Made by a program: the position numbers and the translations under genes | Source: Acidimicrobiaceae bacterium | Lineage (GTDB): Bacteria; Actinomycetota; Acidimicrobiia; Acidimicrobiales; Acidimicrobiaceae | Assembly: GCA_013044415.1 (NCBI GenBank) | Contig: JABEUO010000162.1 | Coordinates: 1 to 11,470, forward strand | Reading direction: 5' to 3' | Length of the DNA: 11,470 bases | Part shown: positions 4,676 to 11,470 of the stretch, one piece after another | How the letters are laid out: each line of letters opens with the position of its first letter | How positions within the stretch are numbered: position 1 is the first letter of the stretch | Notes under the pieces: model-generated | Told to the model about the DNA's origin: nothing | Database searches by the model: none | Seen by the model: only the letters and a program-made list of their open reading frames with translations

Positions 4676-7600
4676 CTATATAGTCTGGTCGACTGCCCTA
4701 GCCATAAGGTCTTCGAGTTCGAGCGCGTGCATCGCAGCGGATCCCGTCGCCGGCGACCCGGAGGGGACCCTACTGACGTGACGAAGTGCCACCTTTTCTC
4801 TCAGGATGCGATGCAACTGATGGTGCACGAAGTTCCACGGCCCCATGTTCTCGGGCTCCTCCTGGAGCCACACGACCTCTCTGACCCCTGGATACGAATT
4901 CAGCACCGCCGCCAACTGGTCGTCTGGCCACGGGTAGAGCTGCTCTATCCTGACGATCGCCGGGATCGCATTCGACCCACCCTTGGCCAATAGCTGTTCC
5001 CGTCTCGCCATCGCATCGTAGGCAACCTTACCAGAGCAGAGGATGATCCTATTTACGTCTGCCTTTGCGATTGTGGACTCTTTGGTCGTCGCCGGGTCAT
5101 CGAGGACCTCGAAGAAGTAGCCATTGGTCAGGTCTTCAATCGGTGAGCGTGACTGCTTGGCTCGCAGGAGGCTCTTGGGAGTGAAGACGATAAGTGGCCT
5201 CTTTAGGACCCTCGCCACCTGAGCCCTAAGCAAATGGAAGTACTGGGCTGCACTAGTTACGTTTGCGATAGCTAGGTTGTCTGACGCCGCCAAGGTGAGG
5301 AACCTCTCAATCCTTGCCGAGGAGTGTTCCGGTCCTTGACCTTCATACCCATGGGGGAGAAGAAGTACTACCCCCGAACGCTGACCCCACTTATCGCTCG
5401 CCGCCGCCAGGAACTGGTCGATGATGATCTGAGCGCCGTTTGCAAAGTCACCGAATTGTGCCTCCCATATAACCAGCGCATCCTTTTGGACCAACGAATA
5501 GCCATATTCGAAACCGAGGGCGGCATATTCGGACAGAAGCGAATCGTAGATCATGAATCGTCCGGGCTTCTCACCCCTAAGGAACTCGCCGTCGTATTCG
5601 GCGAGCCCAGCTAGGGGTACGTAGCTCTCTCCCGTTTCGTAGTCGATCATCGCAGCATGCCGATGAGAGAAGGTACCCCTCCTCGAATCCTGCCCTGAAA
5701 AGCGTATATCCCTACCATCTAGCAGGATCTCTCCGAAGCACAACGCCTCTCCGAGCGCCCAATCGACCTCGCCCGCACTGAAGAGTTGCGCCCTCGCCTT
5801 GAGCTGGCGTTCGAGCTTCGGATGAACGACGAAGTCATCGGGACTCGAATGCAAAACGCCCGACAAGAAGTCGATCGAAGCCCGGTCCGCTCTAGTCTCG
5901 ACCACCTCAAGAGCGACGTTTGGCTGTGGAGCCGGAGGCAGTATGGTCGGATTCGGTGCTGCGGCAGACCTAGTCTCGTCCAAGGCGTTCTGCAGGATGT
6001 CCAAAAATCCCTCCAGCGCCTTCTCCGCCTCCGCAGGAGTCATGTCATGCCTTCTCACGAGGGTTTCGGTGTAGATCTTTCTCACGGAGGGTTTTTTGTC
6101 GATGATCTCATACATCTTGGGCTGTGTGTAGCTCGGCTCGTCGCCTTCGTTGTGTCCAAACCTTCGGTAACAGACCATATCGACTACTGCGTCTTTATGG
6201 AACCTCTGACGGTAGGCGAAGGCGACCTTTGCCACTCTGACCACCGCCTCAGGGTCATCTCCGTTGACGTGGAATATCGGGGCCTGGACCATCTTTGCGA
6301 CGTCTGTCGCATAGACGGAACTACGGGATTCGCTTGGGTCGGTAGTGAAGCCAACCTGGTTATTGATCACGAGGTGGACGGTACCACCGGTGCGATATCC
6401 TCGAAGCTGGCTCATATTCAATGTCTCGGTTACTACCCCCTGGCCGGCGAAAGCGGCGTCCCCGTGGACGAGGATCGCCAATACCGGGAATTCACCTGGA
6501 TTTCTGTACTGGTCCTGCTTTGCCCTAGTAATCCCTTCAACAACCGGGTCGACCGCCTCGAGGTGAGACGGGTTAGCGGAAAGGACTACCCCGATCTGAT
6601 CTCCCGATCGTGCGACAAAGTTTCCAACGTAACCCTTGTGGTACTTTACGTCACCCGATCCCTGGACGCTGTTGGGGTCTAGATTCCCCTCGAACTCCTT
6701 GAAGATCTCCCGATAGCTTTTACCCACGATGTTAGCTAATACGTTTAGCCTGCCCCTGTGGGCCATACCGATGACCGAGTCGGAGATACCAGAAACTGCA
6801 GCCTGGCAGAGGACTTCGTCTATAAAAGCAATCGCCGATTCAGCGCCCTCTAGGCCAAAGCGCTTCTGCCCAATGTAACGAGTGTGAAGAAACCTCTCGA
6901 AGGCCTCGGCCCTATTTAGCCTATCCAGCAGGTAGTTCATTTCGGATAGGTCAAGGTCGGCCTTCACGCCCTCAAACTGCGCCTGGATCCACTTCTTCTC
7001 TTCGGGCTCCTGGATATGCATATACTCGACGCCTATCGACCGACAGTAGGCGTCGCGCAGAACACCGAGAATGTCTCCGAGTTTCATTTTTTCCTTGCCA
7101 GCAAGACCATCCGCGTAGAACTCCCGTTCAAGGTCCCAGACGCTCAGGTGATAAGTTGCGGGATCGAGTTCCAAAGGCATCGATATCTTCTGGATCCCCA
7201 GTGGATCGAGCACCGCCATCAGGTGTCCCCTAACCCGATAATTGTTGATCAGGGTGTGTACATTGACCTGCTTGGCGATCGACTGTGACTCACCATCTGT
7301 AGAAACAGCGGGATTCTCGTCCTGGAGCCACCTCGCGGGAACATAGGGGATTCCCAATGACTCGAAGATCTCATCGTAGAAACGATCCTCCCCGATCAAC
7401 AGAGAGTGGATCTTCTTCAAAAAGACCCCCGACTCGGCTCCTTGGATTATTCGGTGATCGTAAGTCGAGGTAAGCGTGACGGACTTAGAGATTCCGAGCC
7501 TGGCTAGTAGCTTCGGATCGGCGGCGGAATACTCGACCGGAAATCCGAGCGAACCCACCCCTACGATGGTGCCCTGACCTGCCATTAACCTCGGAATCGA

Positions 7601-8560
7601 GTGTTCGGTACCCAAAGTACCGGGGTTGGTGACGGTGATCGTAGCCCCGACGATATCGTCTATTGTCATCTTGCCACTTCTGACCCGGTCTACCACTGCG
7701 TCATAGGCCTCGACGAACTGCCTAAAATCTTTTCCCTGGCAGTCCTTTACCACAGCCACAAAGAGGGACCTAGAACCGTCACTCTTTTCGACATCGACCG
7801 CAACGCCAAGGTTGACCTGGCGATTCGCTATCACTCCGGGAGTGCCCTTTTTATCTATATCGGAGTCGAAGGAGTAGTTCATCTGCGGGACGGTAGCTAT
7901 CGCCTTTATCACCGCGTAGGAAATGAAGTGGGTGAAACTTACCTTGCCGGCACCCACCCGAATCTGCTGGTTGTTAACTATCAGCCGATTTACCTCGAGT
8001 AGCTTTGCCGGCACGGATCGGACCGAGGTAGCGGTCGGCACCGAGAGCGATGCAACCATGTTCTGCACTACTCGAGAAGCCGCTCCACGGATCGCCTTTA
8101 CTTCTGGCTTATCGGGGGTATCGTTTGCTGCGGCGGCAGCTGCAGCTGGCTCGGCGGCGGCAGTTGGAGGGGTTTGAGGTTGACTCGTCGTTTCAGTTGA
8201 CCTAGGAGCTACCTGTGGCGCTGGTGCTGGTGCTGGTGCTGGTGCTGGTGCTGGTGAAGAGGCTACGGATGGCTCTGGAGTGGGCGCCTTTTGGGTTGGG
8301 GTTTGCTCGGTTGCAACTTGGCGCACTCCGCCTGGGGCCATCGGCTTCCACGTGCCGGCGTCGTTACGGTCAGTCTTCTTCTGCTCCAACGAGACCTCAA
8401 AATGAGCTATCGACTCTGCACTTTGAGCTTTAATTCCCGAACGTCCTTCAAAGAACTCACGCCACTCACCGGATACTGACCGAGGGTTCTCAAGGTACTG
8501 GTTATACATCTCTTCGACGAGCCAGTCGTTGGGACCAAAGGGCTCGCTCTTTATATCCAT
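4676..8560 (-). CDS. kgd: Multifunctional 2-oxoglutarate decarboxylase/dehydrogenase E1 fused to an acyltransferase domain (Kgd)
   Basis: This is the actinobacterial TCA-cycle enzyme that decarboxylates 2-oxoglutarate with thiamine diphosphate and feeds the succinyl transfer complex. From ATG 8560 it has 1294 residues, somewhat longer than the roughly 1230 of mycobacterial Kgd. Order: E1 N-terminal segment PFGPNDWLVEEMY (7-19); Ala/Pro-rich linker (about 85-150); acyltransferase domain (about 155-400) with TYDHRIIQGAESG (His369); ThDP-binding half with MAHRGRLN (599-606), LSANPSHLEAVDP, HGDAAFAGQG (699-708) and INNQVGF (732-738); pyrimidine-binding half with SGQDSRRGTFSHRHA (955-969) and the LLPHGYEGQGPEHSS region. 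No lipoyl domain is present, as usual for Kgd, so a separate lipoylated E2 is needed. The start fits the mycobacterial N-terminus in length; GTG at 8572 (1298 residues) is the alternative, but its AGGT directly abuts it. Confidence 0.96.
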   Translation of the reverse strand: MDIKSEPFGPNDWLVEEMYNQYLENPRSVSGEWREFFEGRSGIKAQSAESIAHFEVSLEQKKTDRNDAGTWKPMAPGGVRQVATEQTPTQKAPTPEPSVASSPAPAPAPAPAPAPQVAPRSTETTSQPQTPPTAAAEPAAAAAAANDTPDKPEVKAIRGAASRVVQNMVASLSVPTATSVRSVPAKLLEVNRLIVNNQQIRVGAGKVSFTHFISYAVIKAIATVPQMNYSFDSDIDKKGTPGVIANRQVNLGVAVDVEKSDGSRSLFVAVVKDCQGKDFRQFVEAYDAVVDRVRSGKMTIDDIVGATITVTNPGTLGTEHSIPRLMAGQGTIVGVGSLGFPVEYSAADPKLLARLGISKSVTLTSTYDHRIIQGAESGVFLKKIHSLLIGEDRFYDEIFESLGIPYVPARWLQDENPAVSTDGESQSIAKQVNVHTLINNYRVRGHLMAVLDPLGIQKISMPLELDPATYHLSVWDLEREFYADGLAGKEKMKLGDILGVLRDAYCRSIGVEYMHIQEPEEKKWIQAQFEGVKADLDLSEMNYLLDRLNRAEAFERFLHTRYIGQKRFGLEGAESAIAFIDEVLCQAAVSGISDSVIGMAHRGRLNVLANIVGKSYREIFKEFEGNLDPNSVQGSGDVKYHKGYVGNFVARSGDQIGVVLSANPSHLEAVDPVVEGITRAKQDQYRNPGEFPVLAILVHGDAAFAGQGVVTETLNMSQLRGYRTGGTVHLVINNQVGFTTDPSESRSSVYATDVAKMVQAPIFHVNGDDPEAVVRVAKVAFAYRQRFHKDAVVDMVCYRRFGHNEGDEPSYTQPKMYEIIDKKPSVRKIYTETLVRRHDMTPAEAEKALEGFLDILQNALDETRSAAAPNPTILPPAPQPNVALEVVETRADRASIDFLSGVLHSSPDDFVVHPKLERQLKARAQLFSAGEVDWALGEALCFGEILLDGRDIRFSGQDSRRGTFSHRHAAMIDYETGESYVPLAGLAEYDGEFLRGEKPGRFMIYDSLLSEYAALGFEYGYSLVQKDALVIWEAQFGDFANGAQIIIDQFLAAASDKWGQRSGVVLLLPHGYEGQGPEHSSARIERFLTLAASDNLAIANVTSAAQYFHLLRAQVARVLKRPLIVFTPKSLLRAKQSRSPIEDLTNGYFFEVLDDPATTKESTIAKADVNRIILCSGKVAYDAMARREQLLAKGGSNAIPAIVRIEQLYPWPDDQLAAVLNSYPGVREVVWLQEEPENMGPWNFVHHQLHRILREKVALRHVSRVPSGSPATGSAAMHALELEDLMARAVDQTI
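8221..8256. repeat. Hexanucleotide tandem repeat encoding Ala-Pro in the Kgd linker
   Basis: Six perfect copies of CTGGTG on the plus strand are read by kgd on the minus strand as alternating Ala and Pro. The repeat lies in the flexible linker between the short N-terminal E1 segment and the acyltransferase domain, near a run of seven Ala. The period keeps the reading frame, so copy changes would only alter linker length. Confidence 0.95.
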
Positions 8561-8757
8561 GTTGTCTGCCACACCTATGATGCTACAAGCGATTTCAATT
8601 TGTGGGAAAATCCGGCCCTAAGTGTCCTAAAATCCACCAACACCTACCCTTGGCCATCCATACATCCTGCTCAACAGGAACTTTCCAGTCTGTCTTTAGC
8701 TGGCTATATCGCAGAGGATCCCAAAAACACTCACAACGGCCCTTATCGCGTACAAAC

Positions 8758-8772
8758 AGATAACCGTTATCT
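8758..8772. repeat. Perfect 15-bp odd palindrome, candidate operator upstream of kgd
   Basis: AGATAAC-C-GTTATCT: two 7-bp arms around a single base, about 200 bases before the kgd start. Odd-spaced perfect palindromes of this size are typical of sites for dimeric repressors such as GntR or TetR types. The regulator is not encoded in this window and no -10/-35 pair could be tied to the site, so the role is inferred. Confidence 0.5.
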
Positions 8773-8910
8773 CAAAAACCGAACCTACTGGTCAAGGTCG
8801 GATTATCCGTCCTATCACTTGGTTTAGGGTCGGCAACGCCAAAGGTCCACTAGTTGACCGAATCATTGTGTGATACCATGCGCCACCCTTACGTTTTGCG
8901 ACCTAACCCC

Positions 8911-8953
8911 AGAAGCACTTCGAATCCAGAAGCACTTCGAATCCAGAAGCACT
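8911..8953. repeat. 17-bp tandem repeat, two and a half copies
   Basis: AGAAGCACTTCGAATCC occurs perfectly at 8911-8927 and 8928-8944, followed by a partial copy (AGAAGCACT) to 8953. Each full unit contains the palindrome TTCGAA. The block lies in the gene-free stretch between kgd and the small Cys/His gene. It resembles the 16-bp array near fabZ in period and in carrying a 6-bp palindrome, but the sequences are unrelated. Confidence 0.93.
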
Positions 8954-9278
8954 ACGGCTATCGACGGCTTTGGAGAATTTCAACGATTATGGATTAGTTA
9001 CCATAAGTCCCACCCTGGCTTAGGCGCATCTAGGCTTGGACCACCAACCACCCCTTGGCCTATCTGACTCCAAAAAGACAAGTCTGGCAGCTACTGAAGC
9101 GCCCACTTCTCTCCGGTGGCTGCTGCATTGGGACTTACCTTTTCTGCTCGTAGGACTATCCAATGCTGGCCAGACTCTTGGGGTTGCGAACCAGAAGGCA
9201 TGGAACTCACTATTCGGTTTTGCGGAGAGTCCTTGAATATGGCCCTACACCCACGACCGGGGAAGTATTCAACTAAAG

Positions 9279-9593
9279 TTGTATTCTTCATCGGTCGATG
9301 AATCCCAAATGCAAACTTTAGAGCCCTTCGAAAAACCCAGCCTCTCAAGGGCGGTTAGTAGGAAGCTTCAGCCTGGTTTGGGGCTGGAATGCGATGCCTG
9401 TTCTATGGCGATCAAATACTCGGCCAAGTTCCCCACGAACCAGATTATCGCAAATGTATATGACGGAAATGTCTGGCAGAAGGTCGTTCACTACCACGAA
9501 GAGTGCTACCAGCAGCTCGACTATCCATACGGGGAGCCGATTCCATCGCAACCCTACGCAGGGAAGAGCAGGTACTTTTCAGAGCCCGCCTAG
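9279..9593 (+). CDS. Small Cys/His protein, probable zinc-binding domain, function unknown
   Basis: This 104-residue protein looks conserved rather than random. It has CxxC at Cys38/Cys41 (LECDACSMAI) and HxHxxC at His71/His73/Cys76 (VVHYHEECY), separated by a strand-rich stretch (IIANVYDGNVWQKV). Two Cys plus His/Cys knuckles of this spacing are typical of small treble-clef or zinc-ribbon folds that bind one zinc. I cannot name the family with certainty; similar short Cys/His proteins occur in Actinobacteria. No membrane segment or signal is present, so it should be cytoplasmic. The start is unclear. The frame opens with TTG at 9279 (GGGGAAG lies rather far upstream), while ATG at 9309 gives 94 residues and keeps the whole motif region. 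It is first in a run of three plus-strand genes, 69 bases before the hydrolase gene. Confidence 0.7.
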   Translation: MYSSSVDESQMQTLEPFEKPSLSRAVSRKLQPGLGLECDACSMAIKYSAKFPTNQIIANVYDGNVWQKVVHYHEECYQQLDYPYGEPIPSQPYAGKSRYFSEPA

Positions 9594-9662
9594 CAGAGTC
9601 CACCTCTTTGGTACTACCATGTATTACCGTTTCACAAAGTCTCCTCCATTGGTGGTAAACCG

Positions 9663-10541
9663 TTGCCCGACAGAAGTCATTTCGGAAATTCTCACCATGA
9701 GGCAGAGACTCCTAGAACCTATGTATCACCCTTTCAGCGGATCGCCGAAGAGCTAGCAATCCACGAATACCTGCCCGAGGGCGCTTTGCCAAACGAACCG
9801 GGCTTTGTATTAGTTCATGGTGCAATGGACCGGTCGACTTCGATGGGCAAATTAGCAAAGCTCCTTAGGTCCCAACCCGTTATCACATACGATCGCAGGG
9901 GTTACGCTGCTTCTCTGGTCAAATCCCCTCCCCAAAGGGTTGGCGACCTAGTGGCCTCCAAGCACCTCTCAGACCTTGTCGGCCTCATTTCCAAGCGGCC
10001 AACGGTGGTCTTTGGGCACTCACTTGGCGGAACGATCGCCCTTATGTGCGCTGCTAAGGTCAAGCCGACCAATTTGATCTCGGTAATTGTCTTTGAATCT
10101 CCTCTACCCGCAAAACCCTGGTGGCCATCCTGGCTAGCGAAAAGGAATGAGCTGCTCAAAACGTTCGATCAAAGCCACTACGAGAAACGCGGCGAGAACT
10201 TCATGCGAAGGATGATCGGAGACTCCAACTGGCAGCGTCTACCACCATCGACACGCCAGGCGAGAATCGAAGAGGGTTACACCTTGGTTACCGAAGGTGC
10301 CGCCTTTGCGTCTTTTCAATCCGACTTCGACTTAGGCGAAATTACCGTCCCTGTTACCTCAGTGATCGGCGAGCACGCCTCATACCGTCACCGTCTCGGT
10401 CAGAAATATATCCTCGACAACGTGAAGGATGTCACTTCTTGCTGCGTCTCCGGAGCTAGCCATGTGGCCCACTTGACACATGCTAAGGCATTGGCGGAAA
10501 TATGCCTTGACCGGATAGCAAATTTCAAGAACACCCATTGA
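9663..10541 (+). CDS. Alpha/beta hydrolase fold protein
   Basis: A 292-residue member of the alpha/beta hydrolase superfamily (esterases, lipases and related enzymes). VLVHGAMD (49-56) is the oxyanion-hole HG motif, ITYDRRGYAAS (74-84) the usual following strand and turn, and FGHSLGG (117-123) the nucleophile elbow with Ser120. His267 in GASHVAH is the likely catalytic His. The usual Asp after VPVTSVIGE is missing (GEHAS at 236-240), so the acid may be Glu145 in VFESPLP or lie elsewhere. The segment around 150-215 is probably the lid. No signal peptide is visible, so it is likely cytoplasmic. The substrate cannot be predicted. TTG at 9663 is taken as start because GGTGG lies 7 bases upstream and no ATG or GTG occurs in frame before the core motifs. 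Confidence 0.85.
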   Translation: MPDRSHFGNSHHEAETPRTYVSPFQRIAEELAIHEYLPEGALPNEPGFVLVHGAMDRSTSMGKLAKLLRSQPVITYDRRGYAASLVKSPPQRVGDLVASKHLSDLVGLISKRPTVVFGHSLGGTIALMCAAKVKPTNLISVIVFESPLPAKPWWPSWLAKRNELLKTFDQSHYEKRGENFMRRMIGDSNWQRLPPSTRQARIEEGYTLVTEGAAFASFQSDFDLGEITVPVTSVIGEHASYRHRLGQKYILDNVKDVTSCCVSGASHVAHLTHAKALAEICLDRIANFKNTH

Positions 10542-10654
10542 ACCACCTCGAATCTTCTATTTGCCCACCGGGGCCCTGTATCCATTGATGCATTATTTGG
10601 GCAACTTATGGAAGTAAATCCGCACAAAAAGACTTATACCCTTGGTAGGTAGAT

Positions 10655-10660
10655 GGAGGA
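10655..10660 (+). promoter_or_regulatory. Ribosome binding site of the epimerase gene
   Basis: GGAGGA lies 3 bases before ATG 10664-10666. The spacing is short but the match to the 16S tail is strong, and the ATG begins a clean Rossmann N-terminus. The sequence from 10542 to here may hold a promoter, with TATACC at 10636-10641 a weak -10 candidate. Confidence 0.65.
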
Positions 10661-10663
10661 ACA

Positions 10664-11470
10664 ATGAGGGTTGTCGTAGCTGGTTCGTCAGGTTTGATTG
10701 GATCGAGGCTCGTTGAAAAGCTCGAGGGCCAGGGGCATCGAGTCATCAGATTACGCCACGGCGAGTACCCAAGTTCAACGACTGACGGCGCCACCTGGAA
10801 TCCAGCCGCCTCGAAAATCGATCTTTCACGACTCGGTCCGATAGACGCGATAGTGAACCTCGCCGGCGAACCGATTGGAACTACGAGGTGGACAGCGGCA
10901 AAGCGGCAGAAAATCGTCGAATCTAGAGAAAATGGGTCTCGTATCCTCGTCGAAGCCATGAGCAAGATGGAAACTCCCCCAAGTTGCTTTGTGAACGGTT
11001 CTGCTATCGGCTACTACGGAGACACCGGTGACGAGGTCGTCGACGAAGATCATGAGAGCGGAGAGGGCTTCCTGGCCGAGGTTTGCATACGCAATGAAGC
11101 CGCAGCCGAAAAAGCCACTTCATTTGGCATAAGGGTAGTTCAGTTAAGGACTGGAATTGTCCTATCTAATAGCGGCGGAATCTTGAAAAAACAACTACCA
11201 CTATTTTCAATAGGCCTCGGGGGAAGATTAGGTTCTGGCAAGCAGTACTTAAGCTGGATACATATTGAAGACGAGGTGAACGCTATTATTTTCGCCCTCC
11301 AAAGCCAAATAACCGGACCGGTAAATCTGACTTCACTCGACCCTGTTTCCAACGGCGAATTCACCAAGACACTCTCAAACATCATGGTAAGGCCGAGCTT
11401 TTTGAACGTGCCAAAAATAGCACTCGACATAGTTGTTGGACCTGAGATAACTAGGGAAATGCTGCTAGCA
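10664..11470 (+). CDS. NAD(P)-dependent epimerase/dehydratase-like SDR of the TIGR01777/YfcH (SDR39U1) family, 3' end cut by the window
   Basis: An open frame of 269 codons runs from ATG 10664 off the window. It begins MRVVVAGSSGLIGSRL, an extended-SDR Rossmann motif (GxxGxxG, Gly7/Gly10/Gly13) for NAD(P) binding. Family blocks follow: NLAGEPIGTTRWTAAKRQKI, ESRENGSRIL, NGSAIGYYGDTGDE, GEGFLAEVC, RVVQLRTGIVLS, the GLGGRLGSGKQYLSWIHIED block and AIIFAL. These match the YfcH/TIGR01777 family, whose reaction is largely unknown, although the human relative is called epimerase family SDR39U1. The usual Trp in VCxxWExAA is Asn here (VCIRNEAAAEKA). The missing C-terminus should be about 30-40 residues. 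It lies 122 bases after the hydrolase gene and has its own strong ribosome binding site. Confidence 0.92.
   Translation, partial: MRVVVAGSSGLIGSRLVEKLEGQGHRVIRLRHGEYPSSTTDGATWNPAASKIDLSRLGPIDAIVNLAGEPIGTTRWTAAKRQKIVESRENGSRILVEAMSKMETPPSCFVNGSAIGYYGDTGDEVVDEDHESGEGFLAEVCIRNEAAAEKATSFGIRVVQLRTGIVLSNSGGILKKQLPLFSIGLGGRLGSGKQYLSWIHIEDEVNAIIFALQSQITGPVNLTSLDPVSNGEFTKTLSNIMVRPSFLNVPKIALDIVVGPEITREMLLA

Larger units (their letters stand above)
8573..9278. other. About 700 bases without a supported gene
   Basis: This stretch separates the minus-strand kgd from the plus-strand gene at 9279. The open frames inside it are short, overlap each other on both strands, and encode proteins with no recognisable motif and an amino-acid make-up unlike the real genes nearby. 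I see no tRNA, rRNA, tmRNA or RNase P signature. It holds a 15-bp palindrome (8758-8772) and a 17-bp tandem repeat (8911-8953). It probably contains the divergent promoters for kgd and the small Cys/His gene, plus perhaps an unrecognised RNA or a decayed gene. Confidence 0.6.

Noticed and set aside
5786..6682. A 298-codon plus-strand open frame
   Set aside because: It lies wholly antisense to kgd, whose domains are intact across it, and its translation shows no recognisable motif. It is a codon-bias shadow.
8600..8827. A 75-codon plus-strand frame upstream of kgd
   Set aside because: No ribosome binding site of note, no motif, and a composition unlike the genes around it.
8916..8950. TTCGAATCC, which resembles the T-arm of a tRNA, present twice
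   Set aside because: The flanking bases do not form a T stem, and there is no acceptor, anticodon or D arm; the match comes from the tandem repeat.
9091..9348. An 85-codon minus-strand frame
   Set aside because: It overlaps the start of the better supported Cys/His gene and has no recognisable domain.
10606..10965. A 119-codon minus-strand frame
   Set aside because: It is antisense to the epimerase gene, whose Rossmann motif and family blocks are clear.

Overview
The window looks like chromosomal DNA from a Gram-positive actinobacterium of moderate G+C content (roughly half by eye). The strongest evidence is the very large minus-strand gene at 4676-8560. It encodes the fused acyltransferase/E1 2-oxoglutarate enzyme (Kgd type) that is characteristic of Actinobacteria. 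The ferric-reductase-like/ApbE gene set at the left edge is also an actinobacterial arrangement. Frequent TTG and GTG starts and the moderate G+C would fit a lineage such as Acidimicrobiia, but that placement is inference.

Left part, all on the minus strand (transcribed right to left). Positions 1506 to 1 hold a tight three-gene unit joined by two ATGA stop/start overlaps: a small anchored Thr/Pro/Ala-rich protein, an ApbE-type FMN transferase, and the N-terminus of a ferric-reductase-like membrane protein that runs off the window. It reads as an electron-transfer/flavinylation cassette. Next come a PaaI-type hotdog thioesterase (1649-2374, TTG start with a good ribosome binding site), exodeoxyribonuclease III (2520-3293) and FabZ (3378-3809). 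FabZ and ExoIII are 84 bases apart and may be co-transcribed.

Middle. FabZ and a HAD-family hydrolase (3908-4588, plus strand) are divergent. The space between them is almost entirely five perfect copies of a 16-bp repeat, followed by a 17-bp imperfect duplication that carries the hydrolase start codon. The hydrolase converges on kgd, with an inverted repeat between them that could terminate both transcripts.

Right part. Upstream of kgd lies about 700 bases (8573-9278) without a convincing gene. It holds a perfect 15-bp odd palindrome and a 17-bp tandem repeat. Three plus-strand genes follow: a small Cys/His protein that probably binds zinc (9279-9593), an alpha/beta hydrolase (9663-10541), and a truncated SDR-type epimerase of the TIGR01777/YfcH family (10664 to the window end).

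Most genes are ordinary housekeeping or metabolic genes. The points most worth following are a possible minimal FMN-attachment motif (SGAT) at the C-terminus of the small protein encoded directly before apbE, the repeat array that replaces a normal divergent promoter region, and the long repeat-bearing leader of kgd.
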